A DNA stretch of 64,000 nucleotides from Aquimarina aggregata (GTDB taxonomy: Bacteria; Bacteroidota; Bacteroidia; Flavobacteriales; Flavobacteriaceae), in contig NZ_LQRT01000002.1 of assembly GCF_001632745.1 (NCBI RefSeq), positions 248,001 to 312,000 on the forward strand, given 5' to 3'. Each line of letters begins with the position of its first letter. Position 1 is the stretch's first letter. The notes under the pieces are model-generated. The model ran no database searches. It had not been told where the DNA came from and saw nothing but the letters and a program-made list of their open reading frames with translations. Positions 52,153 through 61,655 of the stretch are shown one piece after another. The position numbers were made by a program, and so were the translations under genes.

Positions 52153-52671
52153 TTATTTGGCTTTATAGATGGTGGTCATAATCTCGTCTGATTGCGCATC
52201 ATACATCTCTAGAATAAAATTTTTGTCTGCATCAAAATGTCCAACTCCGTTATTTTTTTCTCCTAAATTTACAATGTAATAGTTATTACTAATAGGCCTA
52301 ACTTTTGATACTTGGTTTCCTGTTTTGTTTAGAAAAGTCATGCGATAACCTTTTCCATCGGTTATCATGGTGTAACTAGCGATCTCTGTTGAGCTATTAG
52401 ATTTCTGAACCTGTACTTCTGCATCAGAATAGGTGGCAGTTTGGTTTACTTTATCTTCATCTTCGGGATTAAATTTAATCTTACTTCTTTTAGTAATAAC
52501 TTCTTCTTTTTTAATCACTTTTTCTTCGCCATTAGCTCCTTTTATCCTAATGATTTTGGTTACTGTTTCTGTCGATAAATTATCTTTAGCATCGGTTTCT
52601 TCAGATTGTGCAAATCCAGTACAAGCAAAACCGAAGCATAATAGTGTAGTGAGAGTTTTTAGGGTTTTCAT
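52153..52671 (-). CDS. Small exported protein of unknown function
   Basis: 172 residues with a signal peptide (LLCFGFACTGFAQ, cleavage near 21). The mature part starts with an acidic stretch, then a lysine/glutamate-rich repeat-like region (KIIRIKGANGEEKVIKKEEVITKR, ~37-60, shown as landmark) and a C-terminal beta-rich part (YYIVNLGEKNNGVGHFD). No known domain seen. It lies between TonB receptor 2 and the divergent ychF promoter, with its own terminator, so it is not in the receptor transcript. Confidence 0.8.
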   Translation of the reverse strand: MKTLKTLTTLLCFGFACTGFAQSEETDAKDNLSTETVTKIIRIKGANGEEKVIKKEEVITKRSKIKFNPEDEDKVNQTATYSDAEVQVQKSNSSTEIASYTMITDGKGYRMTFLNKTGNQVSKVRPISNNYYIVNLGEKNNGVGHFDADKNFILEMYDAQSDEIMTTIYKAK

Positions 52672-52798
52672 AATGTTTACGTATTGGGATTTAAAATTAC
52701 AAAAAATACAGAAACTGCTAAAATTGATAATTTTCGTTATCTAACGGTATGGGTTTAAGTTTATACAATTATTCTATAATCTTATGAACCAGTATTTG

Positions 52799-52827
52799 TT
52801 TGGTACGTATTAATACTATTATCTTTG
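52799..52827 (+). promoter_or_regulatory. Promoter of ychF (TTTG - 17 bp - TATCTTTG)
   Basis: TTTG at 52799-52802 and TATCTTTG at 52820-52827 with a 17-base spacer fit the Bacteroidota housekeeping promoter very well. A start point near 52834 gives a leader of about 47 bases to the ATG at 52881 and rules against the upstream in-frame start at 52800, which lies inside the promoter. Confidence 0.7.
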
Positions 52828-52880
52828 CACTCTTAAAAATTAGAGAATTTTTTAATTTTCTCGATTATATTATAATTATT

Positions 52881-53975
52881 ATGAAAGCCGGAATTGTAGG
52901 ATTACCAAATGTTGGCAAATCAACATTATTTAACTGCTTGTCTAATGCCAAAGCGCAAAGTGCTAATTTTCCTTTTTGTACCATAGAACCCAATATCGGA
53001 GTGGTAAATGTGCCTGATCCAAGATTAGAAAAATTAGAAGAGTTAGTAGATCCAGAGCGCGTAATTCCTGCTACAGTTGATATTGTAGATATTGCTGGAT
53101 TAGTAAAAGGAGCTAGTAAGGGAGAGGGCTTAGGAAATCAATTTTTAGGAAACATTAGGGAAACAGATGCAATTATACATGTACTACGTTGTTTTGATAA
53201 TGATAATATTGTACACGTAGATGGCTCGATAGACCCTATTAGAGATAAAGAAACTATTGATATAGAACTACAACTAAAAGATTTAGAAAGTGTAGAAAAA
53301 AAGTTAGATAAAGTCAAACGTGCTGCTAAAACAGGAAATAAAGAGGCTCAAAAAGAAGAAGCCATTTTATTGAAACTTAAAGATGGATTAGAGGCTGGTA
53401 CATCTGTTAGAGCAATCGATATTTCTGAAGATGATCGTGTAAATTATGTAAAACCATTACAATTTATTACTGATAAGCCAGTACTTTATGTATGTAATGT
53501 AGATGAAGATGCGGCTGTTGACGGAAATGACTATGTAGAGAAAGTAAAAGAAACAGTAGCGTCTGAAAATGCAGAAGTCATTGTTTTGGCTGTAGGAACC
53601 GAAGCAGATATAACAGAGTTAGATGATTATGAAGAGCGCCAGATGTTTTTACAAGATATGGGGTTAGAAGAACCCGGAGCCTCTGTTTTAATTAGAGCAG
53701 CCTATAAACTTTTAAATCAACAAACATATTTTACTGCTGGAGTAAAAGAAGTTCGAGCATGGACGGTTACTATTGGTGCAACAGCACCACAGGCAGCAGG
53801 AGTTATTCATACCGATTTTGAAAAGGGCTTTATCCGAGCAGAGGTAATAAAATATGATGATTTTGTTAAGTATGGAAGCGAAGCTAAAGCTAGAGATGCA
53901 GGAAAATTAGGAGTTGAAGGTAAAGGTTATATCGTTAATGATGGGGATGTCATGCATTTCTTATTTAATGTATAA
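52881..53975 (+). CDS. ychF: Redox-regulated ATPase/GTPase YchF (Obg family)
   Basis: 364 residues. G1 motif GLPNVGKST right at the N-terminus, G2/G3 DIVDIAGLVKGASKGEGLGNQFL, NVDE-type G4 (YVCNVDED) and the C-terminal TGS domain (TYFTAGVKEVRAWTV). In other bacteria YchF binds ATP and the ribosome and affects stress resistance. The ATG at 52881 gives the standard N-terminus MKAGIVGLPNVGKS; an in-frame start at 52800 is inside the promoter. Single gene with a strong terminator. Confidence 0.96.
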   Translation: MKAGIVGLPNVGKSTLFNCLSNAKAQSANFPFCTIEPNIGVVNVPDPRLEKLEELVDPERVIPATVDIVDIAGLVKGASKGEGLGNQFLGNIRETDAIIHVLRCFDNDNIVHVDGSIDPIRDKETIDIELQLKDLESVEKKLDKVKRAAKTGNKEAQKEEAILLKLKDGLEAGTSVRAIDISEDDRVNYVKPLQFITDKPVLYVCNVDEDAAVDGNDYVEKVKETVASENAEVIVLAVGTEADITELDDYEERQMFLQDMGLEEPGASVLIRAAYKLLNQQTYFTAGVKEVRAWTVTIGATAPQAAGVIHTDFEKGFIRAEVIKYDDFVKYGSEAKARDAGKLGVEGKGYIVNDGDVMHFLFNV

Positions 53976-53992
53976 CAAAAATATTTGAATCA

Positions 53993-54030
53993 AAAAAACC
54001 TCTCTAAATATTTAGAGAGGTTTTTTTTTG
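53993..54030 (+). terminator. Terminator of ychF
   Basis: CCTCTCTAAAT (53999-54009) and ATTTAGAGAGG (54010-54020) form a continuous palindrome between an A run and a run of nine T. It follows the stop at 53975 by 18 bases. Confidence 0.92.
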
Positions 54031-54092
54031 AACATCGTAGAAATTGAATAAAACCTTTATTTTCAAAAAAGGGATACTGTTATTTTTGATTA

Positions 54093-54989
54093 ATGAAACA
54101 TACAAAACTTTCATCCTACGGGATCATATTTGCTATTATAGGAGTAGTATTATTTTCTGCTAAAGCAGTTTTGGTAAAATTGGCATATAAGTATGATATA
54201 AGTTCAGAACACCTATTATTATTTAGAATGCTGTTCTCGTTACCATTTTATATAGGAGTAGTATTAATTAAGCAACGAAAAAACAGTCAGGAAGCTAGGA
54301 AAAAAGATTATTTATGGATCTTATTTTTTGGTATAATTGGTTATTATCTTGCAAGTTATTTTGATTTTTTAGGTTTACAATATATCAAAGCAGGGCTAGA
54401 AAGAATAATACTTTTCTTGTATCCTACATTAGTAATTATTATATCAAAAGTTTTTTTAAACAAAAGGATATCAAATAGGCAATTACAAGCTATTTTGATT
54501 ACTTATATTGGTGTTTTAATTACATTTTGGGGAGAACTTCAATTAGAAAATACAGGTAATTTATATTTGGGTGCAATACTTGTTTTTATGAGCGCACTTA
54601 CATACGCAATTTATATAGTTGGAAGTGGTTGGTTGATCCCTAAATTTGGAGTAATTGTATTTACTTCATATGCAATGATAGTATCTTCTTTGTGTATAAT
54701 ATTACAATACGTTATTTTTGATAGAACAGACATATTAAGTTATCCATTAGAATTATATTTGATATGCATTGCAATGGCAATTTTTTCAACTATAATCCCC
54801 TCGTATTTAGTCTCTGCAGCAATCGCAAAACTTGGAGCATCTAATTTTTCTATAATTGCTAGTTTAGGGCCGTTTTCAACAATTATTCTGGCATATTTCT
54901 TTTTGGGAGAAAATCTTTCATTAATTCAAATTGTAGGAACTCTTGTTGTTATTTTGGGGATATATATTGTGACTAAGAGAACAGAATAG
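54093..54989 (+). CDS. DMT superfamily transporter (two EamA domains)
   Basis: 298 residues with ten hydrophobic helices in two five-helix repeats (EamA ~12-145 and ~155-293). Landmarks are SAKAVLVKLAYKY at the first helix, LERIILFLYPTLV at the end of repeat 1 and SLGPFSTIILAYFFLGENL in repeat 2. It exports or imports a small metabolite (amino acid, nucleotide or polyamine). No adjacent biosynthetic genes, so the substrate is open. Confidence 0.92.
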   Translation: MKHTKLSSYGIIFAIIGVVLFSAKAVLVKLAYKYDISSEHLLLFRMLFSLPFYIGVVLIKQRKNSQEARKKDYLWILFFGIIGYYLASYFDFLGLQYIKAGLERIILFLYPTLVIIISKVFLNKRISNRQLQAILITYIGVLITFWGELQLENTGNLYLGAILVFMSALTYAIYIVGSGWLIPKFGVIVFTSYAMIVSSLCIILQYVIFDRTDILSYPLELYLICIAMAIFSTIIPSYLVSAAIAKLGASNFSIIASLGPFSTIILAYFFLGENLSLIQIVGTLVVILGIYIVTKRTE

Positions 54990-55144
54990 CATAGAAAATA
55001 TTATAAAGCAAAGACTATCAGTACTTTTTTTAGTGATTCTTAATATTTTTTTGCTTAATTTACATACTTAAAAGTAGTATATTCTTATTTACTTGGGGGT
55101 AAATATGATGTTTTTTGGTTAATAAATAAGCTTAAATTCATAGT

Positions 55145-57352
55145 TTGGGAAGTTTTAGAATCATATTACTTACATATTCATTATTAGTAGCAATAGGTAT
55201 TGGGGATACCTATGGACAGGATAAGGCGGTTAATACAGTTAACGATAGCCTGCAACACTTTATGTCTGAATCTAAAAAGTTTCGTGCTGCTTTCAAAATA
55301 CGAAAATCCCTAGATTACGCTATTAGAACAATAGATCTTGCACACCAATTAAATAACGATAATTATAAATATAGAGGTCATTATATGATGGCCAGTAATT
55401 ATCAAGTTGTGCATGATTTTAAAAACATGGAGTTTCATGGAAATGAGGCTCTGAAATATGCTAGAAAGACAAAAGACACTATTGCTATAGTGTATAGTCT
55501 TAATGTATTGGGAGGTGTGTATTCTGATGGTTATGAAGACTTAGCTAAAAGTATTAAGTACTTTAATGAGTCACTTGCAATAGCCGAAAAGCTAAAGGAT
55601 CAAAGTAAAAAAATGGCACCAATATTAAATATAGGATGGGCGTATGTTGATCAAAAAAAGTATGATCTTGCGTTCCCTTATTTAAATCAAGCTCAGAATA
55701 TTATTGAAAACCATCCTGGTGAAGTAAGCATTATAGCCATTAATGATATAAAGTATTTATTTGGGAAATATTATGCTCATAAGAATAATTATGAAAAGGC
55801 AAATAAGTTATTTGATGAGGTAATTCAATTAGCCGAAGAAAAAGAAATCTACTCTATTTTATCAAATACATATAAAGCTAAATCAGATACTTTTGAAGAA
55901 ATGGGGCATAAGGACTCTGCTTTTTATACCGTAAAAAAACACTTGTATTATAGGGATCACTTACTTGATGAAGAAAAGCTAAGACAAATAGAAACTGCTA
56001 AAGTAAATTATAGTTTAAATGAGTTCAAGAGAGAAATAGAAAATTCTAAAAAAGAAGAAGAATATTTGGCTAAAATAGAAAGAGGTAATTTAATTATTAT
56101 CATTTCATCTATTAGTCTCGTTTTATTGGTAGGAAGTGTGTTTTTCTTTTATCTGGGATATAGATCAAAACAAAAGTTAAATGTTACACTACAACAAAAG
56201 AATAAAGAACTAGTTGAGGCAAAACTTGAAGCCGAAAAACTTACTAATGTAAAGTCTCAATTTATTTCTACAGTGAGTCATGAACTTAGAACCCCTTTAT
56301 ATGGTGTAGTAGGTATTACTACTTTATTGTTAGAGGATAATGATATCTTGGCAAAGCATAAAAAATTACTAAATTCTTTAAAATTTTCAGGAGATTATTT
56401 ACTTGATTTAATAAATAAAGTATTAAAAATAAGTAAGATAGAGTCAAATAAAGAAGAACTGGCAAAAACACCTACAAATTTAGCATTACTGTCACAAAAT
56501 CTTTTACATTCATTCGAATATCAAGCAAAAAATAAAAACAATAAACTTGTTCTGGATATTCAAAAAGAATTGCCAGAAGTGGTAAATATAGATTCATTAA
56601 AGTTATCAGAGATATTAATAAATTTGATAGGTAACTCTTCTAAATTTACAGAGAATGGTACGATATGGTTAAGAGTCAAAGTAAAATCAATTGAAAAAGA
56701 TACCACTATAATTAGATACGAAGTTGAGGATAGTGGAGTTGGGATTCCAGATGATAAAAAAGAGTTTGTTTTTGAGAAATTTTCTCAAGTCGGAAGAGAA
56801 GTTAACAAATCCGAAGGTACTGGTTTGGGGTTGTCTATTGTGAAGAATCTATTGGATATTATGGGCAGTCAAATTCATTTAGATAGTAAAGAGGGAAGAG
56901 GTACGAAGTTCTATTTTGATTTAGAACTAGAAGTCATAGACGAAAACGACAACAATCAATTAGATATAGATAATACTAATACTGCCCAATCTTATCGCAG
57001 AATTTTAGTTGCAGAGGACAATAAGATCAATCAAATAGTGACTAAAAATCTATTAAATTTAATTGGTTATGATTGTATTATTGTAGAAAACGGGTTCAAT
57101 GCTTTACAAATGGTCAAAAAAGAGGATTTTGACTTGATCCTTATGGATCTTAATATGCCTTACCTTAATGGTATAGAAGCTACAAAACGTATTAGAGAGT
57201 TTGATCAGGAAACGCCCATAATAGCCCTTACAGCTTCAGAATTGAGCGAAGTAAAAGGAGAGTGTTTGGCCATTGGAATGAATGATATCATTAACAAACC
57301 TCTAAACAAAAATGACTTAAGAAATATAATTACTAAAAACCTTCAATATTAA
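55145..57352 (+). CDS. TPR-containing hybrid sensor histidine kinase/response regulator
   Basis: 735 residues. Starts at TTG (in-frame stop at 55133, no ATG between), which gives a good signal peptide (IILLTYSLLVAIGIGDTYG). Periplasmic TPR-like helices (~50-300), a membrane helix (~317-337), coiled coil, HisKA with His at ~379 in STVSHELRTP, HATPase (NSSKFTENGTI, GVGIPDDKKEFVFEKFSQVG, GTGLGLSIVKNLL), then a receiver domain with Asp near 667 in DLILMDLNMPYLNG. No HPt or DNA-binding domain, so phosphate must pass to another protein. The signal is unknown. Confidence 0.93.
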   Translation: MGSFRIILLTYSLLVAIGIGDTYGQDKAVNTVNDSLQHFMSESKKFRAAFKIRKSLDYAIRTIDLAHQLNNDNYKYRGHYMMASNYQVVHDFKNMEFHGNEALKYARKTKDTIAIVYSLNVLGGVYSDGYEDLAKSIKYFNESLAIAEKLKDQSKKMAPILNIGWAYVDQKKYDLAFPYLNQAQNIIENHPGEVSIIAINDIKYLFGKYYAHKNNYEKANKLFDEVIQLAEEKEIYSILSNTYKAKSDTFEEMGHKDSAFYTVKKHLYYRDHLLDEEKLRQIETAKVNYSLNEFKREIENSKKEEEYLAKIERGNLIIIISSISLVLLVGSVFFFYLGYRSKQKLNVTLQQKNKELVEAKLEAEKLTNVKSQFISTVSHELRTPLYGVVGITTLLLEDNDILAKHKKLLNSLKFSGDYLLDLINKVLKISKIESNKEELAKTPTNLALLSQNLLHSFEYQAKNKNNKLVLDIQKELPEVVNIDSLKLSEILINLIGNSSKFTENGTIWLRVKVKSIEKDTTIIRYEVEDSGVGIPDDKKEFVFEKFSQVGREVNKSEGTGLGLSIVKNLLDIMGSQIHLDSKEGRGTKFYFDLELEVIDENDNNQLDIDNTNTAQSYRRILVAEDNKINQIVTKNLLNLIGYDCIIVENGFNALQMVKKEDFDLILMDLNMPYLNGIEATKRIREFDQETPIIALTASELSEVKGECLAIGMNDIINKPLNKNDLRNIITKNLQY

Positions 57353-57355
57353 AAT

Positions 57356-58123
57356 TTAAGAAACTTCCTGAATAAAACTTTTGGTTTTTGCGATTACTAA
57401 TTTAGCGTTTTCTTTATGTGGTGTATGCCCAATATTAGGAAGTATTAAAGCAGTAGATTCACCCTTAGTATTTGTAGTAATAGATGTCACTTGATCTAAA
57501 GTGCCATATTCATCTTTTTCTCCTTGAATTATTAACAATGGGCATTGTATCTGACTTAAATATGACTCTATATTCCAGGATTGAAACTTATCAGATAACC
57601 ATGTTTGTGTCCACATTCTAAAAACGGCATCAGTTTTATTTCCGTGATATCGTATAAGCTTTTCTTTAAGATTGGTATTTGTATAAGCCTCTACTGCTTT
57701 TTTGATACCGGTAATAGTTTCTTTTTCCACAAATACATGAGCTCCTTCCGTGATAATACCTTTTATTCTCTTTGGAAACAATGCAGCAGCAAGTATAGCA
57801 ATACTACCTCCATCACTGTGTCCAAATAGCAAAACATCTGTTAATCCTAGTTGATCCAATAATTTCTCTAATAGTTCAGCCTCATTTTTTAAATAATGGG
57901 TACTTCTTTCATGAATAGTAAAAGGAGATGACTCACCATACCCTTGACGATCATATGCAAGCACATTTAAGCCTGTTTCTAAGCCTAATTTTTCGGGAAA
58001 ATCCTTCCAAAGTTTAATACAACCAAGAGAATCATGTAAAAAGATGATTGTAGATTTGTTAGGATCTAATAATTCAGGGTCTTTAGACAGACGTATCGTA
58101 TGTTTGTTAATTATAACATCCAA
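57356..58123 (-). CDS. Alpha/beta hydrolase
   Basis: 255 residues of the alpha/beta-hydrolase fold: oxyanion region FLHDSLGCIKLW, YDRQGYGESSPF, nucleophile elbow FGHSDGGS with Ser103, Asp in IQGEKDEYG (~210) and His near 235 in NIGHTPHKEN. Complete catalytic triad. Cytoplasmic, substrate not known (an ester or lactone). Its 3' end lies only three bases from the stop of the histidine kinase gene on the other strand. Confidence 0.9.
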   Translation of the reverse strand: MDVIINKHTIRLSKDPELLDPNKSTIIFLHDSLGCIKLWKDFPEKLGLETGLNVLAYDRQGYGESSPFTIHERSTHYLKNEAELLEKLLDQLGLTDVLLFGHSDGGSIAILAAALFPKRIKGIITEGAHVFVEKETITGIKKAVEAYTNTNLKEKLIRYHGNKTDAVFRMWTQTWLSDKFQSWNIESYLSQIQCPLLIIQGEKDEYGTLDQVTSITTNTKGESTALILPNIGHTPHKENAKLVIAKTKSFIQEVS

Positions 58124-58255
58124 ATTTGTGTGATTTCATTAAAAAGTCCTAAAAATAAGCTAAAGTCAATACAAATTGTATATTTTGCATGTCGAAAATT
58201 GTAACGCTAGTGTCTTTTTTACGTCTAGCACTAATAAATACTTTAATTTGATTAA

Positions 58256-60133
58256 ATGAAAAAAATTGTAACCAAAATTTCAATTGGTTTATTGATGGTA
58301 GGATGTGGAGTGAAGAATCCTTCGAATGACATTGCAACAAACCTTCCTATTGCCACGACAATAGATTTAACAAAAGTTGTAGAAGATAAGGTTCCTGTTA
58401 GTATAAATCCCGGACGTTTTGTTCAAGACTCGGTAAAATACTTTCTGCCTAAGGTAGTACAAGGGACATATTCTGTAAGTGATTTCGGGAAATATGTAGA
58501 TGACTTTAAAGCTTATGATTATGAAGGGAATGAGCTTAAAATCGAAAAATTAGATGAAAATTCATGGTTAATTGCGAATGCAAAACAATTAGATAAACTA
58601 GAATATAAAGTAAATGATACTTATGATATAGAAAATATCACTATTGGTGCTCCTTTTTCTCCTTCTGGAACAAATATAGATCCAAAAAACTATGTGTTGA
58701 ACCTACATGGATTTATTGGTTATTTTGATATTTTAAAAAACAATCAGTATGGATTAAAAGTTAAGGCTCCTACAGCGTTACAAAGAACATCTGCCTTACA
58801 AAAGGTAGGTTCTGAGACAAGTGAGGATGGTCAAAATACAACAGATTCGTATTTTGCTAGCAGGTATTTTGAAATTACCGATAACCCAATGATGTACGGA
58901 GAGCTTGATGTAGAAGAGTTTAATGTAGGTGATATTAAGATAGTGTTAAGTGTATATTCTCCTAATAAAGTTCATACTGCAGCAAAAATAAAAGAAACTG
59001 TCTTTAAGATGATGAAAGGACAGAAAGCATATTTAGGAGATGTGAATAGCACTCCAAGATATGATATATATTTATATTTAGCTGAAGGCGTAGAAAATTC
59101 TCCTACAGGTTTTGGAGCATTAGAACATCATACATCTACTGTGGTTGTATTACCAGAACAAATGGAAGACGAAGCCTTAGCCTCTGCAATGATTGATGTA
59201 GTTTCTCATGAGTTTTTTCATATTGTAACCCCTCTTAGTGTACATTCTGAAGATGTACATTATTTTGATTATAATGATCCTACTTTTTCTAAACACTTAT
59301 GGATGTACGAAGGTGTGACAGAGTATTTTGCATCATTATTTCAGGTAAATCAAGGATTGGTTGAAGAAGAAGACTTTTTTAGTAAAATGATGGGTAAGAT
59401 TCAAAATGCAAATGCATATGATGATAATATGAGTTTTACTGAAATGAGTGAAAATATATTAGAGCAACCTTATGCTCCAAATTATGCTAATGTATATGAG
59501 AAAGGAGCGTTAATAGGAATGTGTATTGATATACTAATGCGCGAGGCTAGTGATGGAAATAGAGGGATTTTATCTTTAATGAAAGAATTGTCTTCAAAAT
59601 ACGGAAAAAACAAACCTTTTGAAGATGATAAAATAATAGAAGAAATTATAGCAATGAGTTATCCTTCTGTAGGTAAATTTTTGAAAACTCATGTTGAAGG
59701 AAATACACCTATTAACTATGATGAGTTTTTTAACAAGGTTGGTCTGGCAATGAAAGCTGAAAAAATAGAAACGAACTATATTCAAAATTCGGGCGAATTA
59801 ATATTTGCAGGAAATCAAGCTACTGGATCTATCTTTTTTACAGAGGCTGTTGAGGATAATAGCTTTTGGGCAGATAACGGAGTTAAAGCTAATGACGATA
59901 TTATAGAAATTAATGGCACTAAATTGTCTATTAAAAACGTAAATCAGGTTTTAGGAGCAACCTTTCAATGGAAAGAAGGAGATGATCTAGAAGTTAAATT
60001 GAATAGAGCCGGTGAAGAGGTAGTAATTAAAACTAAAATTACTAAATCGTATACTAAAGGTAAGAAACTTGTGGTATTAGAGAACCCTTCTAAAGAGCAA
60101 GAAGATCTTAAACAAGTGTGGTTAAAAAATTAA
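58256..60133 (+). CDS. M61-like metallopeptidase lipoprotein with PDZ domain
   Basis: 625 residues. Lipoprotein signal MKKIVTKISIGLLMVGC (Cys17). N-terminal beta domain (~40-250), then a gluzincin zinc motif HEFFH at 318-322 and a third ligand Glu352 in MYEGVTEYF, 30 residues later, as in the M1/M61 clan. Last ~110 residues form a PDZ domain (SIFFTEAVEDNSFWADNGVKANDDIIEING). M61 enzymes are glycyl aminopeptidases. Likely at the outer or inner membrane in the periplasm; the length is normal for Bacteroidota members. Confidence 0.92.
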   Translation: MKKIVTKISIGLLMVGCGVKNPSNDIATNLPIATTIDLTKVVEDKVPVSINPGRFVQDSVKYFLPKVVQGTYSVSDFGKYVDDFKAYDYEGNELKIEKLDENSWLIANAKQLDKLEYKVNDTYDIENITIGAPFSPSGTNIDPKNYVLNLHGFIGYFDILKNNQYGLKVKAPTALQRTSALQKVGSETSEDGQNTTDSYFASRYFEITDNPMMYGELDVEEFNVGDIKIVLSVYSPNKVHTAAKIKETVFKMMKGQKAYLGDVNSTPRYDIYLYLAEGVENSPTGFGALEHHTSTVVVLPEQMEDEALASAMIDVVSHEFFHIVTPLSVHSEDVHYFDYNDPTFSKHLWMYEGVTEYFASLFQVNQGLVEEEDFFSKMMGKIQNANAYDDNMSFTEMSENILEQPYAPNYANVYEKGALIGMCIDILMREASDGNRGILSLMKELSSKYGKNKPFEDDKIIEEIIAMSYPSVGKFLKTHVEGNTPINYDEFFNKVGLAMKAEKIETNYIQNSGELIFAGNQATGSIFFTEAVEDNSFWADNGVKANDDIIEINGTKLSIKNVNQVLGATFQWKEGDDLEVKLNRAGEEVVIKTKITKSYTKGKKLVVLENPSKEQEDLKQVWLKN

Positions 60134-60150
60134 TCTCAAAAAAATATAGT

Positions 60151-60188
60151 ACATAAAAAAGGCTTCTAAACAGAAGCCTTTTTTATGT
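60151..60188. terminator. Bidirectional terminator between M61-like and Dabb genes
   Basis: ACATAAAAAAGGCTTCT (60151-60167) and AGAAGCCTTTTTTATGT (60172-60188) are perfect inverted arms of 17 bp, loop AAAC. It serves the convergent genes ending at 60133 (+) and 60202 (-). Confidence 0.92.
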
Positions 60189-60201
60189 ATTACATCTAAA
60201 G

Positions 60202-60609
60202 TTAAAGACTAGATGAATCATATATCTGAACTTTTTTCCATAGGTTTTTGTTTTCTTCAATAAATTTTAAATGAATAGGGTCTTCTTGGTATAAGTCATG
60301 TTCTTTAATAGACTCAAATGTTACCACAATACAGTAAGTGTAAGAAGTGTCAATAACAGGCCTTTTAGTTGTCTTAGCGGGTGTTCCTAAATGACTTGAT
60401 GTAATGTGTTCGCACTCGTTCAACAATCTAGAAACACCTTGTTCAAATGTTTTTCTTTCCTTATCGTTGTCTGGGTTGTTCAACCAGAAAAATACTGTAT
60501 GAATTAATTTTCCTTTTATCATTTTTGTGTGATCTTGTTTTTTTTGATTTTGAGCAACACTATAAAAACTTATAAATAAGCATATCAATATTGCGAGCTT
60601 AAACTTCAT
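60202..60609 (-). CDS. Exported Dabb (stress-responsive A/B barrel) family protein
   Basis: 135 residues. Signal peptide (LAILICLFISFYSVAQ, cleavage near 20), then a dimeric alpha/beta-barrel domain: LIHTVFFWLNNPD (~35-47), TYCIVVTFESIKEHDLYQEDPIH (~92-114, landmark). Most Dabb proteins are cytoplasmic; this one has a clear export signal. Function of the family is mostly unknown (some plant members bind heat-stress ligands or act as cyclases). It lies 36 bases after the alcohol dehydrogenase start region... it is encoded downstream of that gene's opposite end, so possibly an independent unit. Confidence 0.82.
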   Translation of the reverse strand: MKFKLAILICLFISFYSVAQNQKKQDHTKMIKGKLIHTVFFWLNNPDNDKERKTFEQGVSRLLNECEHITSSHLGTPAKTTKRPVIDTSYTYCIVVTFESIKEHDLYQEDPIHLKFIEENKNLWKKVQIYDSSSL

Positions 60610-60644
60610 ATTGCGATTATGTTTTTAGAGTTAATAAACACTTT

Positions 60645-61655
60645 TTAAATTACTTTTAATACTACTCTATAACGAGCTTTACCAGTTTTAAGATGTTCTA
60701 TGGCATCATTTACCTTTTCTAATGGGAACTCTTGTGTAATAGGATAGATGTTGTGTCTTATACAAAAATCGAGCATTTTTCTTGTTAAAGCAGGACTCCC
60801 CAAAGGACTTCCTGAGACTGATTTTTCGCCTCCAATTAAACTAAATGCAGGAACCCCAATAGGTTCTAAAACAGCTCCTACAGTATGTAAAGTTCCTTTT
60901 GGAGCTAAAGTTTTAAGATAACCAGGCCAATCTAAAGTTACATTAGTAGTATTTAATATAAAATCTAAAGTTCCTTTGATTTTTTCCATTTCAAGGGTAT
61001 CTCGAGAGTTAATTACCGAATGAGCTCCCATAGCAATTATTTCATCTTTTTTAGATGGGTTTGAGCTAAATGCTGTGACTTCACATCCCCAATATTTTAA
61101 GAATTTTATAGCCATATGACCAAGCCCTCCAATGCCAATAACTCCGACTTTATCTGTAGGTTTAACATTAGCCATTAGAATTGGATTAAAAACCGTGATT
61201 CCACCACATAATAATGGACCAGCTTTGCTTAGATCAATTCCTTTTGGTAGCGCAGTGGCCCATGACCAATGACAACGTACTTTATCAGCAAATCCACCAT
61301 GACGGCCAACTATAGTTTCTTCTTTTGTAGCGCATAGATTATGACTACCATTCATGCATTGGTCACAATACATACATGATTCAGAAAACCATCCTAAACC
61401 TACAAGATCTCCAACAGAAATATGCTTTACTTGAGCTCCTATAGCGGTAACTTCACCAACAATTTCATGACCGGGAACAAAAGGAAACTGTGTAATCCCC
61501 CAATCATTATTAAGCATACTAAGGTCAGAGTGACAAATGCCACAATAATGTACCTTAATATCAACTTCTTCAAGGCCTATTTTAGATAAATCATATTGAA
61601 AAGGCTCTAGTTTACCTCCAACTTCTTTTGCTGCAAATGCATGTACAGGATCCAT
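60645..61655 (-). CDS. Zinc-dependent NAD(P)-dependent alcohol/aldehyde reductase (YahK-like)
   Basis: 336 residues of the cinnamyl-alcohol-dehydrogenase group of MDR enzymes. Catalytic zinc ligands in CGICHSDLSMLNN and GHEIVGEV; structural zinc cysteines in CMYCDQCMNGSHNLC; cofactor motif GIGGLGHMAIKF; SSNPSK after strand 2 fits NADPH. Complete. It reduces aldehydes to alcohols. The Dabb gene begins 36 bases past its stop on the same strand, so both may be in one transcript. A perfect 8-bp inverted repeat is located 39 bases upstream of its ATG. Confidence 0.93.
   Translation of the reverse strand: MDPVHAFAAKEVGGKLEPFQYDLSKIGLEEVDIKVHYCGICHSDLSMLNNDWGITQFPFVPGHEIVGEVTAIGAQVKHISVGDLVGLGWFSESCMYCDQCMNGSHNLCATKEETIVGRHGGFADKVRCHWSWATALPKGIDLSKAGPLLCGGITVFNPILMANVKPTDKVGVIGIGGLGHMAIKFLKYWGCEVTAFSSNPSKKDEIIAMGAHSVINSRDTLEMEKIKGTLDFILNTTNVTLDWPGYLKTLAPKGTLHTVGAVLEPIGVPAFSLIGGEKSVSGSPLGSPALTRKMLDFCIRHNIYPITQEFPLEKVNDAIEHLKTGKARYRVVLKVI

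Noticed and set aside
54081..54088. TATTTTTG box just before the DMT transporter gene
   Set aside because: It lies only four bases before the ATG, so the transcript would have almost no leader, and no -33 element is seen.
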